From JBGPYB01 sp041493035 (GTDB lineage: Bacteria > Acidobacteriota > Vicinamibacteria > Fen-336): DNA of 26,712 nt. The translations under genes were made by a program, and so were the position numbers. Shown one piece after another: positions 16,791 to 24,588 of this stretch (the stretch's first letter is position 1; each line of letters begins with the position of its first letter). Under the pieces are notes generated by a model, which had not been told where the DNA came from, did no database searches, and saw nothing but the letters and a program-made list of their open reading frames with translations. Location: the NCBI GenBank assembly GCA_041493035.1, contig JBGPYB010000058.1:1-26712 (forward strand), written 5' to 3'.

Positions 16791-16982
16791 ATGGCCAAGT
16801 TCCCTCCCGGTTGGGACGAAAAGAGAGTCCAGAGGGTTCTGACGCACTACGAGAGCCAGTCTGGGGACAGGGCTCTCGATGAGGACGAGGCGGCCTTCAA
16901 GTCACTCGGCCAGACAGTCATGGTAGTGCCAAGCGATCTAGTCCCGGCTGTTCGTGCCCTCATCGCAAAGCACGAGCGATGA
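16791..16982 (+). CDS. Conserved 63-aa small protein, possibly antitoxin-like
   Basis: The 63-residue acidic protein starts MAKFPPGWDEKRVQRVL, continues THYESQS and DEDEAAF, and ends VVPSDLVPAVRALIAKH. I recognise this pattern (PGWDE, HYESQ, EDEAA, VP-LVP-VR-LIAKH) as a widespread small hypothetical family that often lies beside toxin-antitoxin or island genes; its function is not established. The ATG at 16791 begins 11 bp after the recombinase stop. No strong ribosome site is visible, so it may be translated from the recombinase message. No toxin partner is adjacent. The next gene, an XRE regulator, converges on it. Confidence 0.6.
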   Translation: MAKFPPGWDEKRVQRVLTHYESQSGDRALDEDEAAFKSLGQTVMVVPSDLVPAVRALIAKHER

Positions 16983-17061
16983 AGCCGGTCGGCGAGCGAT
17001 ACCCGACCCACAAACTCGACCATTGTCTGCGGGTCTTTCGGTCGTTCGGCTCGGGTGCGTC

Positions 17062-17397
17062 CTAGCTCGCCTTCGGCAGCGACGCGCCAGAGATGGTCCG
17101 GGCGAGATCACGGTTCGAGGCGCCAAGGGCCAGAAGCGAGCGGATCAGCAGGTCGATGGAGACGGACGGATCGCCCCCCTCCATCTTCGCGACGCGCGAC
17201 TGGCTCGAATGGAGCAGCTTCGCGAGATCCGTCTGGCTCAGGCTCCGCTTCTGGCGGCGACGCCTCAGACTGTCCGCCAGCCGCAGCCGGAGTTCGACGT
17301 ACGCGGTCTCTTTGTCCGACAGGCCGAGGAACTCCTGCGCAGTTCCGAACCTCCAGCCTTTCGCTTCCAGCCTCTCCTTCTTGCTTCTAAGCATCAT
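17062..17397 (-). CDS. XRE-family helix-turn-helix regulator (antitoxin-like)
   Basis: The 111-residue product has a basic N-terminal segment (RSKKERLEAKGWRFGTAQEFLGLSDKE) and then a Cro/CI-type HTH: LADSLRRRRQKRSLSQTDL, LAKLLHSSQSRVAKMEGG, DPSVSIDLLIRSLLALGA. The WRFGTAQEFLGLS lead-in is characteristic of a group of short XRE proteins encoded with small partner genes. The likely role is repression of its own operon. The ATG at 17397 overlaps the stop of the preceding small gene (shared GATGATGCTTAG), so translation is coupled. It is the last gene of a minus-strand operon: primase-helicase, small protein, XRE. Confidence 0.82.
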   Translation of the reverse strand: MMLRSKKERLEAKGWRFGTAQEFLGLSDKETAYVELRLRLADSLRRRRQKRSLSQTDLAKLLHSSQSRVAKMEGGDPSVSIDLLIRSLLALGASNRDLARTISGASLPKAS

Positions 17398-17560
17398 CGT
17401 ATTCCTTCAGTCGCCTCCGACAAGCGTCCAAGACCGCCGCGGGCGCGTACTCACCGTGGGCGTCGACGGTGGCTTCCTCGATCATCTCCCGGAGCCTGAC
17501 CTTGCTGATCGGGGGGCGTCTCAGTCTCCCGCGCGAATTCGGCTGGTTCCTGTCTCCCAG
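17387..17560 (-). CDS. Small operon protein between primase-helicase and XRE regulator
   Basis: The reading frame ends at the stop overlapping the XRE start. Its conserved-looking part is ISKVRLREMIEEATVDAHGE, which resembles the N-terminus of small partner proteins often encoded just upstream of such XRE regulators; the usual ESEQ...-type continuation is missing. The start is uncertain. A strong GAGGAGG ribosome site (17566-17572) overlaps the helicase stop and lies 5 nt before a CTG at 17560, giving 57 aa. The first ATG in frame would give only 32 aa. The coupled layout argues it is translated. Function unknown; a sensor or antitoxin accessory role is a guess. Confidence 0.45.
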   Translation of the reverse strand: MGDRNQPNSRGRLRRPPISKVRLREMIEEATVDAHGEYAPAAVLDACRRRLKEYDDA

Positions 17561-17570
17561 GGCAGCCTCC

Positions 17571-20093
17571 TCAGGAGAAGTCGACCGTGTCCGGCTCATC
17601 CCTGGCTTCTGGATCGTACTCGACCACCACCTCTTCGCTCGCCTCACCGAAGCCGAGCGGCGCCTCGCCGCGCGCGTACCCGATAGCTCGGTAGCCCCGG
17701 AGCCGCCTCTGGAACATGCGCAAGAGCATCGGCACCTGGCGGTCCACGTAGTCGTAGATCCGGACCTCGGTCTTGCCCGGGTGGATGCGATGTAGCCGGC
17801 CGGTGTACTGGACGAGCGTCCCCTTCCACGAGACCGGCAGCGCCAGGAACAGCGTATCAAGGCGCGGGTCGTCGAAGCCTTCGCCGATGTATCGACCCGT
17901 GGCCAGGACGATGCGCTCTTCGTCGGGAGGGACCGCGGCCAGCTGGTCTTTCGCGGCGTTCCGACCGCGAGCGGTCATGCTCCCGTGAAGCACGACGAGG
18001 TGCTTGGCGAACTTCTGCAACCGTTCGGCGAAGTACGCCAGGTGGTCCTTTCGCTCGGTGAGAAGGATCGGACACCGCCCCTCCTCAAGAGACGCGATCA
18101 CGTCATTCAGGATCATTTCGTTGCGGCTCTTGTTCGCCGCGAGTGCCGCGTAGAGCTCCTGAATGCTGGGAGCTCTTGCGCTGGCCGCCGATCTGAACGC
18201 CGTCTCCCGCACGATGAGACGGTGTTCGAATGGTCGGCGGGCAGCCTCACTCTTGGCGTCCACGGCGAAACGGACCGGCCCAAGCTGCATCTCGGTGATG
18301 GGATGCTGGCCGTCCCGGCGCAGTGGCGTCGCCGTTAGGCCCACAACGTAGCGGGCCTTGACCTCGGCCAGCACTCGCTCAAACGACACGGCTGGCACGT
18401 GGTGGCACTCGTCCACGATCACCTGGCCGTAACCCGCAACCAGGTCTGCCACCTTGCCCGCGCGCACGAGGCTTTGGATCATCGCCACGTCGAGGCGCGA
18501 GTTTGGCGACTGTTTCCCGCCGCCGATCTGGCCGACGGCCTTGGGCTCGACGCCCAGGAAGAGCGAGAGCTGGGCGCGCCACTGGTCGAGAAGCGGTCGA
18601 CGGTGTACCAGGATGAGCGTGCTGCAGCCCCGCTCGGCGACCAGATACGTCCCCACCACGGTCTTCCCCACGCCGGGCGGGCCAACGAAGACGCCGATCT
18701 CGTAGGCGAGGAGCGCGCGGGCTGCCTGGAGCTGAACGCGTGTCAATTCGCCGTGGAAGGAGACCCGAAGGGCCTCTCCACTCTGCCTCTTGTCCTCCAC
18801 CTCGAGGGCCACCCCGTGTTCGCGAAGCAACGCCTCCAGTTCAGGCTCGCATCCCCTTGGAAGACCAACGTGCTGAGGCAGGTCCTCCGCGCAGGAGATC
18901 ACGCGCGGCGTCAGGGCGGTGGAGAGTCGCATGCTCTGCTTCTTGTAGAACTCCGGGTTCTGGAAGGCAGCGAGCCGCTTGATCTGGTTCAGGAGCGGAG
19001 AGGGCAAGCCCGCTTTCTCGACAAAGAGACGCTGGGAAAGGACTGCGTGCACCCGCTCCGGCAGCGCCTCCGTGAGGCGGACGAGGGTCGCTCTTCTCGA
19101 GGGCGGTCGTGCCCACGGCTCGGCCTCTTCCTCGTCGGCTGGCTCCACCCTACGCACGCCGAGCACCGAACCTTGCCTCACCGCCTCACCGGCGATCCTC
19201 TCGACAGTCCTGCGATCGATCCTCGAAACGGCCGCCAGGTAGGCCCACTGCTCATCGCCCGGCAGCGGCTCAAGGTGATCGTCGAGGAACACGGTGTTCC
19301 CCTGCTGTCGGGGCCCGTGCTGCAGGGGCAGCGCGATCAAGTTGCCGAAGCCTCCTCTGGGCATCGTGTCCTGGCTCGGGAACAGCCGGTCATAGGAGTC
19401 CATGCTCAGTTCGTGGCGCCGGGACATGGTTTCCGTGATGAGGTAGCAGCCCATCCTCCGGGCGCTCACGGCGGGGACAGGCTCGCTGAAGAAGAACCAG
19501 ACGTGGGCGCCGCTCCCCGAGCGGGACCGCTCCACTGCCGCCGGAAGGCCTACCTGCCGACCGGTGGCGACGAACGCCAAGACGTCGTCCTGCCAAGTGC
19601 TCTTGTCGAAGTCGACCGCCAGGAACCAGCAGGTTTCGTCCTCGAGAAGCGGGTACACCCCCATGACGTGCCGGCCCTGCAAGTGGGCGAGCACCGCCGC
19701 GTCGTCCCTGGGGACGAAGGCCTGGTTCGGACACTCGCTGCACTTCACCTTTGGGAGCCCGCAAACGCCCCGAACGAACTTGTTGGTGCATGCGGGCGCG
19801 TACCCTGGCTTGCCGGTCTTCTTGCTCACGAAGCGGGTCGGGAAAACGTCTCCACGACCACGAAAGAGCTGCCGAAACAGCCTGACTTTTTCCTCGGGAC
19901 TCCGCGGCACCGGCTGAGGGAGCGTCACCGGGAGTTGCAGGCGGATGCTCAGCTCGGCCTGTCCCTGGGCTGCGAGTTCGGCTCGGAGCGCGGCGAGCCG
20001 TGCGCGCGGCTCCTCCTGCTCGGCTTCGAGGCGGGAAAGGAGCGCTTCAGCCTTCTCGATCTCTCCGATCAGCTCGTCCTTCCGTGGTGTCAC
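17571..20093 (-). CDS. Archaeo-eukaryotic primase-superfamily II helicase fusion (TOTE-conflict type)
   Basis: The start is GTG at 20093, with GGAGGGG just upstream, giving 840 residues; the longer frame to 20282 is antisense to the toxin gene. Residues 5-50 are a likely coiled coil. A cysteine cluster (C102, C111, C118, C121) suggests zinc binding. Residues 145-290 carry primase-fold motifs: FLAVDFD (D161, D163), ERSRSGSGAHVWFFF (H197) and SMDSYDRLFPSQD. The helicase half has GPPGVGKT (471-478), DECHH (561-565), GLTATP (585-590) and QYTGRLHR (motif VI). The pairing matches helicases with a TOTE-type primase domain, linked to anti-invader conflict systems. It may synthesise or extend nucleic acid while unwinding it. 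No C-terminal nuclease is visible. It heads an operon with a small protein and an XRE regulator and diverges from a zeta-like toxin. Defence function is inferred from family and context. Confidence 0.88.
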   Translation of the reverse strand: MTPRKDELIGEIEKAEALLSRLEAEQEEPRARLAALRAELAAQGQAELSIRLQLPVTLPQPVPRSPEEKVRLFRQLFRGRGDVFPTRFVSKKTGKPGYAPACTNKFVRGVCGLPKVKCSECPNQAFVPRDDAAVLAHLQGRHVMGVYPLLEDETCWFLAVDFDKSTWQDDVLAFVATGRQVGLPAAVERSRSGSGAHVWFFFSEPVPAVSARRMGCYLITETMSRRHELSMDSYDRLFPSQDTMPRGGFGNLIALPLQHGPRQQGNTVFLDDHLEPLPGDEQWAYLAAVSRIDRRTVERIAGEAVRQGSVLGVRRVEPADEEEAEPWARPPSRRATLVRLTEALPERVHAVLSQRLFVEKAGLPSPLLNQIKRLAAFQNPEFYKKQSMRLSTALTPRVISCAEDLPQHVGLPRGCEPELEALLREHGVALEVEDKRQSGEALRVSFHGELTRVQLQAARALLAYEIGVFVGPPGVGKTVVGTYLVAERGCSTLILVHRRPLLDQWRAQLSLFLGVEPKAVGQIGGGKQSPNSRLDVAMIQSLVRAGKVADLVAGYGQVIVDECHHVPAVSFERVLAEVKARYVVGLTATPLRRDGQHPITEMQLGPVRFAVDAKSEAARRPFEHRLIVRETAFRSAASARAPSIQELYAALAANKSRNEMILNDVIASLEEGRCPILLTERKDHLAYFAERLQKFAKHLVVLHGSMTARGRNAAKDQLAAVPPDEERIVLATGRYIGEGFDDPRLDTLFLALPVSWKGTLVQYTGRLHRIHPGKTEVRIYDYVDRQVPMLLRMFQRRLRGYRAIGYARGEAPLGFGEASEEVVVEYDPEARDEPDTVDFS

Positions 20094-20223
20094 CGGCCCC
20101 TCCGTGCGTCTGGTTCCGCGTACCGTACCACCATAGAACTGCGTCGGAGGATCACGGCGATGCACGGCATTTCCCTCAAGTGGTTCCGCACACCATCCCT
20201 GCGAACTCGTGTACAAAGGCCGT

Positions 20224-20802
20224 GTGACCGACCGCCCGCGACTCGTCATCGTCGGTGGGCCGAACGGCGCGGGCAAGACCACCCTCGCTCGTCAGCTCGT
20301 AGCAGATGGAGGGCTCTTGTACCTTGGCGCCGACCTCGTGGCCGAGGAGATGGGGCTCGGCAGCACCGGCACCGATGCCATGGCGGCCGGTCGGGCGTTC
20401 CTCGGACGCGTGAGAAATGCGATTGAGGCGGGCAGGTCGATCCTGCTGGAAACGACCCTTTCCGGGCTCGGCACCACGCGTTTGATAGAGGACGCTCGGG
20501 TGCGCGGATACTCGGTGTCGATCACCTTCATTTTCGTGGACTCGGCACGTCAGTCGGAGCTGCGCATCCGGGACCGAGTCACGAAAGGCGGCCACCTCGT
20601 TCCAACGCTCGACATCGAGAGGCGCTTCCCGCGCAGCGTTCGCCGCTTCTGGGAAACCTACAGCCTTCGCGCTGACCACTGGCGATTGCTCTACAATGGC
20701 GGAGATAGGCACGTGGAGGTGGCCGTCGGCGAGCGCGACAGCTACTTCGTGGCCGACGACGCGCTCTTTGAGCGCTTCGTGACGCAGGTGGAGGGGACAT
20801 GA
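20224..20802 (+). CDS. Zeta-toxin-like P-loop kinase
   Basis: The protein has about 192 residues from GTG at 20224 (AAAGG 4 nt upstream); a GTG at 20209 would add five. It begins almost directly with the P-loop GGPNGAGKTT (11-20), followed by FLGADLVAEEM, LLETTLSG, a helix with RGYSVSITFIFVDSA, and basic residues RDRVTKGGHLVPTLDIERRF in a lid-like segment. This is the zeta/AAA-type small kinase pattern seen in chromosomal zeta-like toxins, which phosphorylate UDP-N-acetylglucosamine or other small molecules. Family membership is clear; toxicity is inferred. The stop overlaps the next start by 4 bp (ATGA), so the pair is translationally coupled with the toxin first. It diverges from the primase-helicase gene across 130 bp, in which no clear operator was found. 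Confidence 0.85.
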   Translation: MTDRPRLVIVGGPNGAGKTTLARQLVADGGLLYLGADLVAEEMGLGSTGTDAMAAGRAFLGRVRNAIEAGRSILLETTLSGLGTTRLIEDARVRGYSVSITFIFVDSARQSELRIRDRVTKGGHLVPTLDIERRFPRSVRRFWETYSLRADHWRLLYNGGDRHVEVAVGERDSYFVADDALFERFVTQVEGT

Positions 20803-21047
20803 CGAGGAATCTCAAGGCCGAGGTGAGGCCCGAAGATCTCCAGCCGGATACCCTTCGCGAATCGTACGAAGTCGGCCGCGCCATGGCGCGCGGCGTGCGA
20901 CAGGCGCAGGAAGACAATCGCCGGCTGGGCCTTCCGAACGTCGTCACCCGCGACGGCCGCCTCGTCGAGGAATTCCCGGACGGCACCGTCCGAGTGGTGG
21001 AAACACCCTCCGATGCAAAGACGCAGACCCCCTCGCGAGTGAAATAG
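20799..21047 (+). CDS. Small partner (putative antitoxin) of the zeta-like toxin
   Basis: The 82-residue protein starts at the ATGA shared with the toxin stop. It has a helical N-terminal half (LRESYEVGRAMARGVRQAQED) and the motif NRRLGLPNVVTRDGRLVEEFPDG. Small proteins with an (E/N)xRRLGxPxxVxRDG pattern are common next to zeta-like kinases and other toxins. The Gly/Pro-rich strand region may bind the toxin. A role in neutralisation is inferred from position and size, not from a known mechanism. The order is toxin then partner, opposite to epsilon-zeta of plasmids. Confidence 0.65.
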   Translation: MTRNLKAEVRPEDLQPDTLRESYEVGRAMARGVRQAQEDNRRLGLPNVVTRDGRLVEEFPDGTVRVVETPSDAKTQTPSRVK

Positions 21048-21077
21048 CCTCCGGTCCATCCCCGTCGCGACCGAGGC
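21047..21077. terminator. Candidate bidirectional hairpin between convergent genes
   Basis: GCCTCCGGTC (21047-21056) can pair with GACCGAGGC (21069-21077) with one bulged base and a 12-nt loop. It lies in the 41-bp gap between the stops of the toxin-partner operon and hsdR, where a shared terminator is expected. There is no U-tract on either side, so this is weak. Confidence 0.28.
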
Positions 21078-21088
21078 CTAGATCGCCT

Positions 21089-23416
21089 TCAGGCAACGGC
21101 CTGATGCTGGTACAGGTACTTCTGGAAGCCAGCGAAGACCCGGCCGATCTCGTCCGGCCGGCCCAGGTCGGCCACGGCGTCGGCGATGGAGTTGTGGTAC
21201 TTCAGCTGCAGCAGGGGGCTGAGTTTCTCCTGATCCAGTTCCCCTACCCCAACACTGACGTAGTGCGAGAGGACGAAGTCGAGAAAGGCCTGCTGTTTCA
21301 GGTTGAAGTTCGCGCTGATGTCGACCTTGGCCCTCGAGGCGCGATCCTCGCGCGTGACGGGCGGCAACGCGTAGGCCACGTGGGCGAGTACGTCGAAGAG
21401 GTCGCTCCTCTCGGCGTCGATGATCTTCTGCATCTCGGTCAGCTGCTCGCCGCCGAAACCCTTCTCGGCGAGGCCCTGCAAGAGCCTCTTCCGGGTGTCC
21501 GGCGCGCTCCAGAGCGCGCGCAGCTCCGCCTCGTCCTTGAAGAACTCAGGCAGCTTGCCGAACAGCATTTCCATGAACTGCTGAGCGGACATGGGCGTTC
21601 CGTCGGGGTGCCAGAAGGTCGTGCACGTCATGTGCTGGATGGTGCGGGCCTTGCCGTCGGCAAGCGTGACCTTGACCTTCTGCCGGCGCGGGACGGGGTC
21701 AGGACCCGGACTCGGCGGCTCAGGCGACCCGGGCGGCCCCGGCGAAGGAACGGTCACCTTCGGATCGGGCGCCAGCGGCTCCCCATCCCATTCCGGATCG
21801 TTGAAGTGGTGGTGGGCCTTCACGAAGTCGTAGATCGTGAAGTAGTCCTTGCCGTCGTAGAGCCGCGTCCCGCGCCCGATGATCTGCTTGAACTCGATCA
21901 TCGAGTTGATCGGGCGCATCAAGACGATGTTGCGGATGTTGCGGGCATCCACGCCAGTCGAGAGCTTCTGTGACGTGGTCAGGATCGTCGGAATCGTCTT
22001 CTCGTTGTCCTGGAAGTCGCGCAGGTGTTGCTCGCCCAGCTCGCCATCGTTGGCTGTCACCCGCTGGCAATAGTTCGCGTCGGCGATCGTCTTCGTCTGG
22101 TTCACGAGATCGCGAACGGCCAGCGCATGGTCCTGCGTGGCGCAGAACACGAGCGTCTTCTCGGCCTGGTTGATCTGATCCATGAAGACCTTCACGCGGT
22201 GGGCTTCCCGTTCCTTGATCTCGATGATCTTGTTGAAATCGCCCTCGCCGTAGCGCTTCCCGTATTCGACCTCGCCCTCCATCACCCGGTCGTCGGGTGT
22301 GAAGACGTACTCGTCGAGCGTCGTCGAGATCTGCTTCACCTTGAACGGCGTCAGGAACCCGTCGTTGATCCCCTCCTTCAGCGAGTAGACATAGACGGGC
22401 TCGCCGAAGTAGGCGTACGTGTCGACGTTGTCCTTCCGTTTCGGCGTGGCCGTGAGACCAAGCTGCACCGCCGGAGCGAAGTACTCGAGGATCCCCCGCC
22501 AGTTGCTCTCATCCTGGGCCCCGCCGCGATGGCACTCGTCCACGACGATGAAGTCGAAGAAGTCGGGCGGATAGTCGCCGAAGTAGGGAGACGGCTTGCC
22601 GTCCTTCGGCGGCCCGCTCATGAACGTCTGGAAGATCGTGAAGAAGAGGCTGGCGTTCTTCGGCACCTTCCCCTTCTTGCGAATGTCCGCCGGATCGATC
22701 CGCGCCATCGCGTCTTCCGAGAAGGCGGAGAAGGCGTTGTAGGCCTGGTCGGCCAGGATGTTGCGGTCCGCGAGGAAGAGAATGCGCGGGCGACGCGTGG
22801 GCTCGCGGCTCAGATTCCACCGGCTGTGGAACAGCTTCCAGGCGATCTGGAAAGCGATGAACGTCTTCCCCGTGCCCGTGGCGAGGGTCAGCAGGATCCG
22901 CTGCCGGTCGTCGGCGATGGCCTCCATCACCCGCTCGACCGCGATGTCCTGGTAGTAGCGGCTCGGGTGCGACCCGCCCTTGTCCTCGAACGGCACGGCG
23001 GCGAACCGGTCGCGCCAGGCGTTCGCCTCCGCGAAGGTCACAGCCCAGAGCTGGTCCGGCGTCGGGTAGCTCGGCAACGGGCCTTCCTTGCCGGTCTCCA
23101 TGTCGATGCCGTAGATGCCCTGACCGTTCGTCGCGTACGCAAAGCGCACGGCCAGCTTCGCCGCGTAGTCTTTCGCCTGTGCGACGCCTTCGGTCAACGC
23201 CTTGTCGAAAGCCTTAGCCTCGGTCACGGCCAACTTGCGGTTCCGGTAAACGAGCACGTAGTCGGCCTGGTGCGACCGCCCGCGCCGCCCAAGCCCCTCG
23301 ATCCGCCCCGGCGTGATCGGATACTCGCGGAGAATCCGGCTCCCCTCGACCACACCCCACCCCGCCGCCGCAAGGGCGGGATCGATCTGCTCGGCGCGGG
23401 TCTCGGCTTCGTTCAT
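21089..23416 (-). CDS. hsdR: Type I restriction endonuclease R subunit (EcoAI/EcoEI-like HsdR)
   Basis: The 775-residue protein has the full R-subunit layout. The N-terminal PD-(D/E)xK nuclease shows D52 in ADYVLVYRN and E66-x-K68 in TEAK. The motor has ATGTGKT (179-185), LFLADRNILADQA, DECHRGG (293-299), GLTATPKRKDN, a motif near TTSQKLSTGVDA and QIIGRGTRL. The region after about 600 is the EcoEI R C-terminal domain; a Pro/Gly/Ser-rich linker precedes it (VPSPGPPGSPEPPSPGP). HsdR translocates and cuts DNA only within a complex with the methylase and specificity subunits. Neither HsdM nor HsdS is encoded in this window. The gene overlaps RhuM by 4 bp and is the downstream member of that pair. 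It is intact by sequence but probably cannot restrict alone unless partners lie elsewhere. Confidence 0.93.
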   Translation of the reverse strand: MNEAETRAEQIDPALAAAGWGVVEGSRILREYPITPGRIEGLGRRGRSHQADYVLVYRNRKLAVTEAKAFDKALTEGVAQAKDYAAKLAVRFAYATNGQGIYGIDMETGKEGPLPSYPTPDQLWAVTFAEANAWRDRFAAVPFEDKGGSHPSRYYQDIAVERVMEAIADDRQRILLTLATGTGKTFIAFQIAWKLFHSRWNLSREPTRRPRILFLADRNILADQAYNAFSAFSEDAMARIDPADIRKKGKVPKNASLFFTIFQTFMSGPPKDGKPSPYFGDYPPDFFDFIVVDECHRGGAQDESNWRGILEYFAPAVQLGLTATPKRKDNVDTYAYFGEPVYVYSLKEGINDGFLTPFKVKQISTTLDEYVFTPDDRVMEGEVEYGKRYGEGDFNKIIEIKEREAHRVKVFMDQINQAEKTLVFCATQDHALAVRDLVNQTKTIADANYCQRVTANDGELGEQHLRDFQDNEKTIPTILTTSQKLSTGVDARNIRNIVLMRPINSMIEFKQIIGRGTRLYDGKDYFTIYDFVKAHHHFNDPEWDGEPLAPDPKVTVPSPGPPGSPEPPSPGPDPVPRRQKVKVTLADGKARTIQHMTCTTFWHPDGTPMSAQQFMEMLFGKLPEFFKDEAELRALWSAPDTRKRLLQGLAEKGFGGEQLTEMQKIIDAERSDLFDVLAHVAYALPPVTREDRASRAKVDISANFNLKQQAFLDFVLSHYVSVGVGELDQEKLSPLLQLKYHNSIADAVADLGRPDEIGRVFAGFQKYLYQHQAVA

Positions 23417-24465
23417 GACTTCCGGCGCTTCGCCACCTTGGCCTTGGGCAACTTCTTCACCGCGTCTTGCAGTTCCTTGAGGGTGTCGGCCTCCGAGTCG
23501 TCTTCGAGTTGGGCGCGGCGACGGGCAGCGAAACGTCCGTACTCCTGCTCGGCGATCGCGTCAGCCTTTTCGCGACTGACCTTGCCGGTGTCGGGCAGTA
23601 TGGCTCGCTCGTTGAATTGCAGAAAATCGTCGAGCCGCGTCTTCCAGTTGTCCATGAAAATCTGCTTGCGACGCCCAGCCTGATCCTCGGCGAAGTCGAG
23701 AAACATGACGACGATGCGGTTCAACTCGCTGATCTCGGCTTCGCGAAGGTAGTTCTTGGCCACGCCCACATCGCCCTTGCGGACCACGCCGCCCTTCCAC
23801 GCGGTCAGCCCCATGTTCGGCCTGGCCGCGTTGGCGCGTTCGGCAATCAGCTCGGGCGCGGTCTTGCCAGTGACGGCGAAATGCAACTTGTTCTGGACTG
23901 CCTGGAAGATCTCCTGCGTCTCCGGGTCGGAGGGCGAATAATCGGAGGCCAGAGCAAGGATTTCCCGGACGCGCAGATACACGCGTCGCTCGCTGGAGCG
24001 GATGTCGTGGATCCGCTCCAGCAGCTCGTCGAAATAGTCCGTGTGGCCCTTGCCCGGTGGATTCTTGAGCCGCTCGTCGTCCATGGTGAATCCCTTCACC
24101 AGGTACTCGCTCAGGCGTGCCGTGGCCCATTGGCGGAACTGCGTTCCGCGGGGGCTACGGACGCGGTACCCGACCGCCAGGATGGCGGGCAAGCTGTACA
24201 GCCGAAGCGTCCGCGTGACCTCTCGCCCCCCTTCCTGGCGAACTTGTAAGGAATCCTTACAAGTTGCCTCCTCGGCGAGTTCGCCCTCCGCGAAGATGGC
24301 CTTGAGGTGCATCGTCACGTTCTGCGGCGCGGTCTGGAACAATTCGGCGATGAGCGCCTGCGTCAGCCAAATCGTTTCGTCCTCGAACCGACACTGGACG
24401 CGCGTCCGGCCGTCCTCCGTCTGGTACAGGATGATGCTGGATCGCGGCGCTTCGTTGTCGGGCAT
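23413..24465 (-). CDS. rhuM: RhuM-family protein linked to a restriction locus
   Basis: This 350-residue protein belongs to the RhuM (virulence-protein-named) family. Visible features are SIILYQTEDGRTRVQCRFEDETIWLTQ (residues 10-36), a helix-turn-helix-like AELFQTAPQNVTMHLKAIF, RLYSLPAILAVGYRVRSPRGTQFRQWAT, and the YFDELLERIHDIRSSERR region in the middle. The C-terminus is Lys/Arg-rich. The N-terminal region resembles DNA-binding Bro/KilA-like modules, and family members are common inside type I restriction loci and islands; the biochemical role is not established. The ATG at 24465 is about 60 bp beyond the remnant toxin. The stop overlaps the hsdR start by 4 bp, so the two are coupled. In complete loci hsdM and hsdS usually lie upstream; here a toxin-antitoxin remnant occupies that place. 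Confidence 0.88.
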   Translation of the reverse strand: MPDNEAPRSSIILYQTEDGRTRVQCRFEDETIWLTQALIAELFQTAPQNVTMHLKAIFAEGELAEEATCKDSLQVRQEGGREVTRTLRLYSLPAILAVGYRVRSPRGTQFRQWATARLSEYLVKGFTMDDERLKNPPGKGHTDYFDELLERIHDIRSSERRVYLRVREILALASDYSPSDPETQEIFQAVQNKLHFAVTGKTAPELIAERANAARPNMGLTAWKGGVVRKGDVGVAKNYLREAEISELNRIVVMFLDFAEDQAGRRKQIFMDNWKTRLDDFLQFNERAILPDTGKVSREKADAIAEQEYGRFAARRRAQLEDDSEADTLKELQDAVKKLPKAKVAKRRKS

Positions 24466-24484
24466 CCGATTTCCTAGAGCGGAC

Positions 24485-24588
24485 TCATGAAGCGGTATCG
24501 ACCATCGGGGAATTCAAGCATTGACGAGCGTCGTGCCCCGTTAGGTCCGCTTCAGGCGCTTGGGAAGACACTCGTCAAGAAGAAGGCG
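24485..24588 (-). pseudogene. Decayed DUF5615-type PIN-like toxin remnant
   Basis: Overlapping the end of the DUF433 gene in the +1 frame, the reverse strand encodes RLLLDECLPKRLKR, the hallmark N-terminus of DUF5615 PIN-like toxins (catalytic Asp in LLDEC). The codon where the start should be is GCC, not ATG or GTG. The frame then hits TAA at 24543-24541. Restoring one base near 24546 continues with DLTGHDAR, the next expected block, before similarity ends and a stop comes at 24485. Start loss, frameshift and truncation all show a dead toxin. Confidence 0.6.

Noticed and set aside
20094..20282. N-terminal extension of the primase-helicase by 63 residues
   Set aside because: The extension is antisense to the zeta-like toxin P-loop; a GTG at 20093 with GGAGGGG upstream is a better start.
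18399..20426. Plus-strand frame of 675 aa
   Set aside because: Antisense of the primase-helicase; no recognisable domain.
22025..23683. Plus-strand frame of 552 aa
   Set aside because: Antisense of hsdR and rhuM; no recognisable domain.
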